This document shows, one piece after another, positions 1-7,067 of a stretch of 64,000 nucleotides of DNA. Made by a program: the position numbers and the translations under genes. Within the stretch, counting starts at the first letter, position 1. The number at the start of each line of letters is the position of its first letter. The notes below the pieces were generated by a model. The model did not search any database. It was not told where the DNA came from and was given only the letters and a program-made list of their open reading frames with translations. The DNA comes from REEB76 sp049698775 (GTDB taxonomy: Bacteria; Pseudomonadota; Gammaproteobacteria; Natronospirales; REEB76): assembly GCA_049698775.1 (NCBI GenBank), contig JBAVYM010000049.1:62001-126000 (forward strand). Direction: 5' to 3'.

Positions 1-1049
1 GGCACATATTGAGTCTCGACGCCAGCCTGCCGCAAAGCCTCCGCCAGCTCCTGCTGTTGATGCAGCGGAAACAGGATGTCCGTCTCCACGCCAATGACCA
101 GGGCATTTTTCAAGCGCAGGTGTTTGAAGGCTTTCGCTACCGTGCCGCCGTGTTCGGCCACGTCGAACAAGTCCATGGCACGCGACAGGTATAAATAGGA
201 ATTGGCGTCGAAGCCGCCCACGAAGGCGCGCGCACGGGATTCCAGATAGGACTCGACTTCGAACTCGATGCCAAACGGTTCCTGACCGGCACGATCGGCG
301 CGCTCACGGCCGAAACGTTCGGTCCATTCGCGCGCCGAGCGATACGACATCATGCCGAGCTTGCGCGCGAGACGCATGCCCTCGCGCGGCCCATCGCCGG
401 GCGGATAATTGCCGCCCTGCCAGCCACTGTCATTGCGGATCAGCTCGCGCTGCAGCGAACGCACGGCGATGGCGAAAGGTTCTGAATGTGTGGCAGAAGA
501 CAGACTCACCAGCACCTCCGCCGACTCGGGATAAAGCAGCGCATAGGCGAGCGCGCTCATACCGCCAAGCGACGGTCCCATCACCACCCGCACGCGCCCA
601 ATGCCCAACGCTACCAGCAGCGCGTGGGCCGCAGCCGCAATGTCCTCAACCGTAAGCGTGGGGAACGTCAGCGCATAGGGTTTGCCGGTGGCGGGATTCA
701 CGAACGCCGGGCCGGTGGAACCGAAGCAACTGCCGAGCGAGTTGATGCACACCACGTGGAAACGATGCGTGTCCACCGGCTTGCCCGGTCCCACCATCTC
801 TTCCCACCAGCCGGGTGCGGGATCGGCCGGCGAGGACGCAGCATGTGCCGAGGGCGACAGTCCGGTGAACAACAGCAACACATTGTCTTTGGCGGGCGCC
901 AGTTTGCCCCAGGTTTCATAAGCGATCTGCACTTCTGGAAGCTCACCGCCCAGGCGCATAGCAAACGGCGCCGGCAGCGTCAGCACCCGCCGCGCGGGCG
1001 CCGCGATTGGCGCGGCATCGTCACTATGAACAGCAAGCCTGGGTTTCAT
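1..1049 (-). CDS. MetX-family acyltransferase, probable serine (or homoserine) O-succinyltransferase; 3' end cut by window edge
   Basis: An alpha/beta-hydrolase acyltransferase of the MetX family, which transfers an acyl group to the hydroxyl of homoserine or serine to feed sulfur amino acid synthesis. Translating the minus strand from the ATG at 1047-1049 gives MKPRLAVHSDD, then YETWGKLAP, a glycine-rich NSLGSCFGSTGPA segment (about residue 103) and the nucleophile elbow GPSLGGM with Ser about 160. The Asp of the triad is in the ETDILFP segment near residue 330. The terminal GH(D) histidine motif lies beyond position 1. WWEEMVGPGK and SLGSCFGSTGPA resemble the Xanthomonas proteins now assigned as L-serine O-succinyltransferases, so that is preferred over homoserine acetyltransferase. 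The substrate is inferred, not shown. About 349 codons are present. Confidence 0.85.
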   Translation of the reverse strand, partial: MKPRLAVHSDDAAPIAAPARRVLTLPAPFAMRLGGELPEVQIAYETWGKLAPAKDNVLLLFTGLSPSAHAASSPADPAPGWWEEMVGPGKPVDTHRFHVVCINSLGSCFGSTGPAFVNPATGKPYALTFPTLTVEDIAAAAHALLVALGIGRVRVVMGPSLGGMSALAYALLYPESAEVLVSLSSATHSEPFAIAVRSLQRELIRNDSGWQGGNYPPGDGPREGMRLARKLGMMSYRSAREWTERFGRERADRAGQEPFGIEFEVESYLESRARAFVGGFDANSYLYLSRAMDLFDVAEHGGTVAKAFKHLRLKNALVIGVETDILFPLHQQQELAEALRQAGVETQYV

Positions 1050-1082
1050 GGGTGGATATTCTGCCTGATGCGTGAGGCAGCG

Positions 1083-2132
1083 TCATCTCAGCACAAGCCA
1101 TGCCCAGGTGAGCGCGCCCACCACCATGCAGAACGGCAGCGACCATGCATGAAACGCCAACAGGCTGCCGCGCTGCCGGCCGATGCGCAACGCAATCAGG
1201 TTGGCGAGTGAAGCGATGATTAAACCGAAACCGCCTATATCCACCGCCCAGGCGATAGTGCTCCAGTCATCGGAATACCTGGAGAGCAGGATCGCGGCCG
1301 GCACATTGCTGATGATCTGCGAACTGACGGCGCCGGTGATGTACAGCGCGCCGGAATGCGCCAGGTTCACATACGCCAGTACCGGATACTGGGCGAGGCG
1401 TCCGAGATCAATGAACATGAGCACGAACACCAGCAGCAGCGGCCAATCAATCTGCCGCAACAGGCGCGGAAAGCCGATGAGAAACACCGTCGCCACCATG
1501 ATCAGGCCGACCCAGACAAAGTGCAGGTCCGCCAGCACCAGAAACGGTATATATAGGAGTGCCGATGCCAGCAGCAGGGGCCGGCGAACGGCGGGCGCCG
1601 GCGGATTCCCGCCCGCCTGCACGCCCCGGCCGGGGAATGCCAGCAGCGTCAGCAACAGCAGGCACAGGCTCGCGATAATGAACGGCGGCAGCATGTGCAG
1701 CACAAACACGCCAAAATCCACGCGCGACAACTGCCACAGAAAAATGTTCTGCGGGTTGCCGATGGGCGTGAGCATGGAGCCGGCATTCACCGCCAGTGCC
1801 TCAAAAATCACCAGCCGCCGCAATGGCAAGCGCGCCAGCTCGCCGAGGCCGAGCGTCAAAGGCACGACCACAAACAGTGCAATGTCGTTGGTGAGCAGCA
1901 TGGCCAGCAAACCGGAACCGCATACCAGGAACAACGCCAGCCGTCGCTCGTCGGCGATGTGCGCAATGATTTGCGCGCCTATGCGGTGCAACCATCCGCT
2001 CAACTCCACGCCTTTGGTGAGCATCATGAGACCCAGCAGCGTGCCGATGGTGGGCCAGTTCACCAGATTTATATATGAGGGAATTCCCTGTGGCGCCACT
2101 GCGCTCAACACAATCAGCGCCGCTACCAGCAC
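1083..2132 (-). CDS. YbiR-like inner-membrane anion permease (ArsB/NhaD/SLC13-like)
   Basis: A polytopic membrane protein of 349 residues with about 10 hydrophobic segments. It shares several blocks with E. coli YbiR: KGVELSG, ERRLALF, LLTNDIALFVVVPLTL, a NAGSMLTPIGNPQN block, and a C-terminal GGFGLIIASLANLIALR block. LLTND and NAGSxLTPIGNPQN are signature helices of the ArsB/NhaD anion transporter superfamily; the substrate of YbiR is not established. The start used is GTG 2132. The same frame stays open for about 30 codons upstream (about 2133-2245) and encodes a plausible cytoplasmic lead (PENIRPTYSLRRDYFLW) that matches the longer YbiR N-terminus. No ATG, GTG or TTG was found in that stretch, so the true start is unclear. 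It lies 33 bp upstream of the metX-like gene on the same strand. Confidence 0.85.
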   Translation of the reverse strand: MLVAALIVLSAVAPQGIPSYINLVNWPTIGTLLGLMMLTKGVELSGWLHRIGAQIIAHIADERRLALFLVCGSGLLAMLLTNDIALFVVVPLTLGLGELARLPLRRLVIFEALAVNAGSMLTPIGNPQNIFLWQLSRVDFGVFVLHMLPPFIIASLCLLLLTLLAFPGRGVQAGGNPPAPAVRRPLLLASALLYIPFLVLADLHFVWVGLIMVATVFLIGFPRLLRQIDWPLLLVFVLMFIDLGRLAQYPVLAYVNLAHSGALYITGAVSSQIISNVPAAILLSRYSDDWSTIAWAVDIGGFGLIIASLANLIALRIGRQRGSLLAFHAWSLPFCMVVGALTWAWLVLR

Positions 2133-2286
2133 CCACAGGAAATAATCCCGGCGTAATGAATACGTTGGACGGATGTTTTCGGGGAGACTGTTGCGGGGCG
2201 CAGCTGGCTGGGGCGAAATGTTAATGAAGAAATCCTTGGCTATTGGTCAGGAAGCAGGATTACTTGTGCGACAAAGAATATAAGAA

Positions 2287-2428
2287 GTCGCGGCGAATGT
2301 CGCCGCTCCTACGAAATATTAATCAGGCTGGTCTTGGGTAGGAGCGCTGTCATACAGCGCGACGGTTTTAATGGTCGCGGCGTGTGACGCCGCTCCTACA
2401 AAAATCGCAGCGAGTGTCGCCGCGCTTA
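2287..2428. repeat. Cluster of REP palindromes
   Basis: The 308-bp gap between the permease and the acyl-CoA dehydrogenase holds no gene. It holds at least four short palindromes: 2287-2313 (GTCGCGGCG..CGCCGCTCCTAC), 2338-2362 (the inverse, GTAGGAGCGCTG...), 2374-2400 and a degenerate one at about 2406-2428. Read on the other strand they start GTAGGAGCGGCG, the pattern of REP elements with a 5' GTAG tetranucleotide. The same family flanks the RAYT gene near 30.4 kb and recurs at 20.05-20.28 kb and 52.19 kb. Confidence 0.8.
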
Positions 2429-2440
2429 CAATCCAACACA

Positions 2441-4057
2441 TCAAATCAGCGTCAACGGCGCCCGGCACCAGCGTTGCAAGACGTCGCTGCTGACGTAGCC
2501 GACTTGCGCAGCTTCCGCCAGCAAGGCAGCCGTGTACGTGCGCGCCAGACTGAAGGCGAAACGCCGCGCGCCCGCTTCCAGCGTTGCGGCGCCAGACTTG
2601 CCGGCGGCTTGCGGCCAGGCCAGGATGTCTTTCATGGCGCGCTGTATGGTTACGCGCAGCACCGCGAGTTCGGGACGCTGCAGGTTCTCGAGATGGCGCG
2701 CAATATCGCTGCCGAACACTTCCAGCGCTTCAGCATGTTCCAGCACGCGCAATACGTCCAGACTCAATATATTGGTGGTGCCTTCCCAGATGGACAGCAC
2801 CTGGCAATCGCGCAACAGAAACGGCAGGCCGGTGTCCTCGATGTAACCCTGGCCGCCGAAACACTCCAGCACTTCACTCGCCGAAGCGATGGCCTGTTTC
2901 GCGGTATAAAGTTTCGCCACCGGCGTGAGCAAGCGCAACAGGGTCTTTTCGGTTTCACTCGCGGCGCCGGTTTCCTCGCGCCCCAACAACACGCCCAGAT
3001 GAAACACCAGATAAAAGGCACCGGTGAATTCCGCATTGAGATCGGCGAGCGTCTCGCGGTGCAGCGGATGCTCCATCAGGAATTTGCCGAATGCGCGGCG
3101 CTTGCGTGCGTAGTCTTCCGCCAGCGCCAGACCGCGGCGCATGTAGCTCACGGCGCAGACCGCATTGTAGAGCCGCGTGATATTGAGCACCGTGCTGATG
3201 GTCCTGACGCCATGCCCCGCAGAGCCGATGCGCACGGCGGGTGTGCCCTTGAGTGTCAGCTCAGCGGTGGGCAGCGCCCGGGTTCCCAGTTTGTCCTTGA
3301 GGCGATGCACAAAGATGTTGTTTAGATGGCCGTGGGCGTCGCGCAGCTCCAGCAGAAACAGGCTCAACTTGCCCTCCGCATCCAGCGCTTCATCGCGCGC
3401 GAGGGTGATCGCGAGCTGGGAATCGGTGGCGGAAGTGAACCACTTGGTGCCGTGCAGCCGGTAGCTGCCGTTCTCCAGCAGCGCCAGGGTGGACGTGCCG
3501 CTCACGTCGGAACCGCCGGTGCGCTCGGTCATCCATTGGCCGGAGGTCCAGAACTGTAGAGGATCGCGGCTCAAAAGATGCGGCAGAAAACGCTGCTTCA
3601 GCTCCGCGTCGCCATGCAGTTCCAGGATGCGGGCGGCACCGTCGGTCATGGCCAGGGGGCAGGACGCGATCGCGGACGAGGGGTTATATAGGTATAGCCG
3701 GATAAATTGATGCAGCCTGGACCAGGCACCCTGGCGACGCTCGTAGGCGGTGGCCACGATGCCCTCTTCCGCCGCCACCCGATGCAGGGCCTGCCAGCCG
3801 CCGGTGGTTTCGATGCGGTCCACGCGCCGGCCCCAGGGATCGTAAGGTACATGGCGCGGGGGGTGAGCCTCGGCATCGGCAGCCATGGCCAGCATGTCGC
3901 CGGCGGCACGGCCTCCCAGCCGTTCCAGGCCGGGCGCGATTTCCCGGAGCATCTCGGGCGGCAGCCGTGCCTTGAGCCAGGTCTGCAAAACCCGGTCATC
4001 CTGGTATTGATTGCCCAGAATGGGGGCATCCTGGAAGAATTCCTGATATTCGTTCAT
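2441..4057 (-). CDS. AidB-like acyl-CoA dehydrogenase
   Basis: A 538-residue flavoprotein of the acyl-CoA dehydrogenase superfamily, close in length and pattern to E. coli AidB (about 540 residues, adaptive response to alkylation). Visible blocks are PPRHVPYDPWGRRVDRIE (about 67-84), the FAD/substrate loop MTERTGGSDVSGTST (about 177-191), RLKDKLGTRA, a MRRGLALAEDYARKRRAFG helix, CFGGQGY, and SIWEGTTNILSLDVLRVL (about 428-445). The latter two are typical of the C-terminal FAD domain. The start ATG 4057 is preceded by AGGAAAGC, a good ribosome site. Whether it protects DNA as AidB does or oxidises an acyl-CoA cannot be told from sequence. It is divergent from the pilus operon that follows. Confidence 0.88.
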   Translation of the reverse strand: MNEYQEFFQDAPILGNQYQDDRVLQTWLKARLPPEMLREIAPGLERLGGRAAGDMLAMAADAEAHPPRHVPYDPWGRRVDRIETTGGWQALHRVAAEEGIVATAYERRQGAWSRLHQFIRLYLYNPSSAIASCPLAMTDGAARILELHGDAELKQRFLPHLLSRDPLQFWTSGQWMTERTGGSDVSGTSTLALLENGSYRLHGTKWFTSATDSQLAITLARDEALDAEGKLSLFLLELRDAHGHLNNIFVHRLKDKLGTRALPTAELTLKGTPAVRIGSAGHGVRTISTVLNITRLYNAVCAVSYMRRGLALAEDYARKRRAFGKFLMEHPLHRETLADLNAEFTGAFYLVFHLGVLLGREETGAASETEKTLLRLLTPVAKLYTAKQAIASASEVLECFGGQGYIEDTGLPFLLRDCQVLSIWEGTTNILSLDVLRVLEHAEALEVFGSDIARHLENLQRPELAVLRVTIQRAMKDILAWPQAAGKSGAATLEAGARRFAFSLARTYTAALLAEAAQVGYVSSDVLQRWCRAPLTLI

Positions 4058-4139
4058 GCTTTCCTAAGCCATTGATTTAACAATTTATTTTTCATCTTTA
4101 CCGCTCGTCGCCGATTCCTGGGCGCTGGTCGGTTAAGCA

Positions 4140-4168
4140 TTAACATAAATGGAAACTGTGCCTATAGT
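4140..4168 (+). promoter_or_regulatory. Sigma70-like promoter of pilus operon A, predicted leaderless
   Basis: TTAACA (4140-4145), a 17-nt spacer and TATAGT (4163-4168), each box 5/6 to consensus. The fimT ATG is at 4176, 7 nt after the -10 box, so the predicted start of transcription coincides with the start codon. No Shine-Dalgarno sequence fits between. The same arrangement is seen before operon B and partly in operon C. Confidence 0.65.
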
Positions 4169-4175
4169 TTAGTGC

Positions 4176-4718
4176 ATGAAAAACCTGAGGGGCTGCAGGG
4201 GGTTCACTCTAATTGAGCTACTGGTATTGGTGGCGGTCATCGCTATTCTCGCCAGTATTGCCATACCCAATTTCAGCGCCACCATCAAGGGCGACCGGGA
4301 CATTTCGCAAATCAACACCCTGCTTTCGTCTCTGGATCTGGCCCGTAGCGAAGCCGTCAAAAGCGCCACCAACGTGAAAATTTGTGCCACATCGGATGAC
4401 ATCAACTGTACTGGCTCGTGGGCAGCCGGCTGGATGGTACTTTACGTCACACCACCCCCGAACGCTCATACGTTGATCCGCAGTTTTCCGGCACTGGCTG
4501 GCGGCAATACCCTGACAACCGCACCCGCCGGCACCACCAGTTTCACTTTCAGTTCCGGCGGCCTGGCCAACGCGGCTACTACATTCAAGCTCTGTGATAC
4601 GCGCGGCTTCAAATACGCCCGATCCATTGACTTGAACGTCACTGGCCGGGCTGACGCCTCCAGTCAGCCTGGTTATTGGATTAATGGTACGCCGATGGCC
4701 GCCGGTGATTGTCCGTAA
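4176..4718 (+). CDS. fimT: Type IV pilus minor pseudopilin FimT/GspH (operon A)
   Basis: A prepilin of 180 residues with a nine-residue basic leader (MKNLRGCRG) cut before FTLIELLV. Glu+5 is present, followed by a hydrophobic helix (LVLVAVIAILASIAIPNF) and a GspH/FimT-type body beginning DRDISQINTLLSSLDLARSEAVKS, then the cysteine-bounded KICATSDDINC segment. FimT-type minor pilins are processed by PilD in the inner membrane, enter the pilus tip or priming complex, and in some species bind DNA. It heads operon A; pilV follows after 59 bp. The ATG is 7 nt from the -10 box, so the message is probably leaderless. Two more copies occur in operon C (20531 and 21232), the second one much more similar to this gene. 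Confidence 0.9.
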   Translation: MKNLRGCRGFTLIELLVLVAVIAILASIAIPNFSATIKGDRDISQINTLLSSLDLARSEAVKSATNVKICATSDDINCTGSWAAGWMVLYVTPPPNAHTLIRSFPALAGGNTLTTAPAGTTSFTFSSGGLANAATTFKLCDTRGFKYARSIDLNVTGRADASSQPGYWINGTPMAAGDCP

Positions 4719-4777
4719 TAATTCAGCACGAGGGGTTAGTTAGTTAGAGGAATCAAGTTAGTTTTAAGGAGTGGGGC

Positions 4778-5314
4778 ATGAACAATAATCGAAACATCAG
4801 CGGTTCCCGCCGGCGCGCATCAAGCGCGGGCTTCAGCCTGCTTGAAGTCCTGATCGGACTTGTGATCCTGTCGGTCGGCCTGCTGGGCATTGCCGCGCTG
4901 ATGGGCACCACGGTCAAGAGCAACGACAGCGCCTACATGCGCACCCAGGCCACGGTGCTGGCCTACAGCATGATTGACCGCATGCACGCCAATCGGTTCA
5001 CGGCCACGGGCGGCGCCAGCTCCTATGACGTGGCCATGCCCGCCACCGCCGCCACCAGCGATCCCACCACCTGCACCGGTCTCGGTGCCGGATGCAGTGG
5101 GGGCATGCTTGCAGCCTATGACGTAGGCCAATGGGAATATGACTTGGCCAAGCGCCTGCCCAACGGCATGGGTTCAATCACCACCACCACCGTGAACGGA
5201 TTCACTCTGGTCACCATTACCGTGCAATGGAATGACAGCCGCGCACAAACCGGCTTGAACAGCGGTGCACCGGCAGCCGGTACTTTTACCCTGGCAGTGA
5301 GTTCATCGCTTTAG
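4778..5314 (+). CDS. pilV: Type IV pilus minor pilin PilV (operon A)
   Basis: A prepilin of 178 residues: an 18-residue leader ending in Gly, then FSLLEVLIGLVILSVGLLGIAALM with Glu+5, typical of PilV/GspI. The following stretch SNDSAYMRTQATVLAYSMIDRM is shared almost word for word by the PilV proteins of operons B and C, while the C-terminal beta region varies. The ATG is preceded by AAGGAG at 6-nt spacing. PilV joins PilW, PilX, PilE, FimU/FimT and PilY1 in the complex that primes pilus assembly and sits at the tip. pilW begins 9 bp after the stop, consistent with one operon. Confidence 0.92.
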   Translation: MNNNRNISGSRRRASSAGFSLLEVLIGLVILSVGLLGIAALMGTTVKSNDSAYMRTQATVLAYSMIDRMHANRFTATGGASSYDVAMPATAATSDPTTCTGLGAGCSGGMLAAYDVGQWEYDLAKRLPNGMGSITTTTVNGFTLVTITVQWNDSRAQTGLNSGAPAAGTFTLAVSSSL

Positions 5315-5323
5315 GCCACTGTC

Positions 5324-6448
5324 ATGCAATTGCAACATCGCGCTTTTCGCAACGTTCAAACCGGCCTGTCGCTGATAGAACTGATGATCGCTGTACTGGT
5401 GGGAGTGGTGCTGATCGCCGGCGTGCTGTCCATCTTTATTTCCAGCCGCAAGAGTTACGGCATAAACAGCGCGGTGGCCCGGCTGCAGGATAATGGCCGC
5501 TTTGCATTGAATTTCATCCAGCATGACACACGCCTGGCGGGCTTCATGGGCTGCGCCACCAGCGCCACCACCACGAGCTATCTCAACCCCAACCCGACCG
5601 GGACCAATCTCGCCTACAGCTTCGGCACTGCGATCCAGGGCTATGAATACAACGGCACAGCGCCAACTTTCACTTATACCATTGCAGCGGAAAATCCCAG
5701 TCCGGCGCCTGCGGCATCCGCCGGGAACTGGACACCCGCTCTGGACGGTGCGGTGGCTGGTTCTGTGATTCCCGGCACCGACGTGCTGGTGGTGCGTTAC
5801 ACCGAAAGTGGCACAAACCCGAGTTACGTTACCACCGCTCCCGCGCCACCTGTTGCGACTTTCAATGTCAGCAACACGACCGGTTTAGCGGCCAGGGATC
5901 TCGTGATCATCAGCGATTGCACGAGTGCTTCCATTTTTCAGATAGATGCCCCGGTCGCGGGTGATGTTATCTCGCACGGTCTCGCTGCAGTTAATCCCGG
6001 CAATGCCGTTGCAAATCCTCCCAACGGGTTTCAGCTTAACAGTCAGATCTCGATACCCACCACCGCGGTATTTTATGTGGGCTTGGGAGCCGACGGTTCC
6101 CCGGCTTTGTTCCGGGCACTGACCAGCACCGCTACCGCCAGCGGTTTTACCTCCACTGAACTGGTGTCCGGTGTGGAGAACATGCAGATACTGTACGGCG
6201 TGGATACCACTCTCAGCCAGACGCCCAGCGAATATGACACCGCGGGCGTAGTGACGGCCGCCGGTACATGGCCCAACGTGGTGAGCGTACGTATTGCCTT
6301 GCTGCTGCGCAGCGACACGGGCGCGGTGACCCTGCCGGCAGCGGCCACGACTTCTAACCTGCTGGGCACCACCATCACTGCACCGCTGGATACCCGCCTG
6401 CGGCAGGTGTTTGTCACCACCATCGGTCTGCGCAACAGCCTGCCATGA
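5324..6448 (+). CDS. pilW: Type IV pilus minor pilin PilW (operon A)
   Basis: A large minor pilin of 374 residues. The leader ends QTG, then LSLIELMIAVLVGVVLIAGVL (Leu+1, Glu+5) and IFISSRKSYGINSAVARLQDNGRFAL. That last motif is conserved in all three PilW copies here and is typical of PilW/GspJ-like proteins with a long variable beta-rich body. The C-terminus contains LVSGVENMQILYGVD and DTRLRQVF, also conserved across copies. It overlaps the upstream-most possible start of pilX by ATGA (6445-6448). Confidence 0.9.
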   Translation: MQLQHRAFRNVQTGLSLIELMIAVLVGVVLIAGVLSIFISSRKSYGINSAVARLQDNGRFALNFIQHDTRLAGFMGCATSATTTSYLNPNPTGTNLAYSFGTAIQGYEYNGTAPTFTYTIAAENPSPAPAASAGNWTPALDGAVAGSVIPGTDVLVVRYTESGTNPSYVTTAPAPPVATFNVSNTTGLAARDLVIISDCTSASIFQIDAPVAGDVISHGLAAVNPGNAVANPPNGFQLNSQISIPTTAVFYVGLGADGSPALFRALTSTATASGFTSTELVSGVENMQILYGVDTTLSQTPSEYDTAGVVTAAGTWPNVVSVRIALLLRSDTGAVTLPAAATTSNLLGTTITAPLDTRLRQVFVTTIGLRNSLP

Positions 6449-6462
6449 ACGAGGACATTCCC

Positions 6463-7023
6463 ATGAACTCATCGCCGTTATCAACATTCATTCCTCGCCG
6501 CCGGCAACACGGATTTGTGCTGATCGTTGCCTTGGTGCTGCTGCTGGTGCTCACCCTGCTAGGACTGGCGGCGGCGCAAAGCACGTCGCTGCAGGAACGA
6601 ATGGCCGGCAACGCGCGCAATCAGAACTTGGCCTTTCAGGCGGCGGAAGCCGGCTTGCGCGCTGGCGAAGGTTGCCTGGCGGCCGCCGCATGCACTAATT
6701 TCACCGCCAACACTGGCGGCACTTATGCATTCAATGCCAGCTCCATACCGGCGGTGCCGCTATGGAATCAGGCGGGATTCTGGACTACCCCTGCCAATGT
6801 CATGACGTACGCGGCGGCGACGGCCACCAGCGTGCCAGCGGTGGCCGCGCAACCGGAAATCATCATTGAACAAATGCCGCCGATGGCGGCGCCCGGCGGC
6901 AACATCGCTCAGCAGCAATACGGCGGCGGCGCGCCCACCATCCAGCTTTTCCGTGTCACGGCCCTAGGCACCGGCGGCGACAGCAATTCACAGGTCATGC
7001 TGCAAAGCATGTGGGGTCCTTGA
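6463..7023 (+). CDS. pilX: Type IV pilus minor pilin PilX (operon A)
   Basis: PilX-type minor pilin, 186 residues from the ATG at 6463. A GAGG ribosome site lies 8 nt upstream, and the same layout is seen in operon B. An alternative ATG at 6445 overlaps the pilW stop. The leader ends RQHG before FVLIVALVLLLVLTLLGLA, with Val rather than Glu at +5, as is usual for PilX/GspK-type tip pilins. SLQERMAGNARNQNLAFQAAEAGLRA is the conserved PilX N-domain and is repeated in operons B and C. Two cysteines (CLAAAAC) form a likely disulfide. PilX bridges the pilins and PilY1 in the priming complex. Confidence 0.9.
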   Translation: MNSSPLSTFIPRRRQHGFVLIVALVLLLVLTLLGLAAAQSTSLQERMAGNARNQNLAFQAAEAGLRAGEGCLAAAACTNFTANTGGTYAFNASSIPAVPLWNQAGFWTTPANVMTYAAATATSVPAVAAQPEIIIEQMPPMAAPGGNIAQQQYGGGAPTIQLFRVTALGTGGDSNSQVMLQSMWGP

Positions 7024-7067
7024 TCGGATCCATCGCGGCACAAACGAGAAGTTTTAAGGACATTTCC

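Noticed and set aside
486..1211. Long plus-strand open frame over the metX-like gene
   Set aside because: It is the antisense of a conserved enzyme; its composition (His/Arg/Gln-rich) is that of a shadow frame in GC-rich DNA.
2384..3325. Plus-strand open frame of 313 codons over the acyl-CoA dehydrogenase
   Set aside because: It starts in REP repeats and runs antisense to a gene with clear family motifs.
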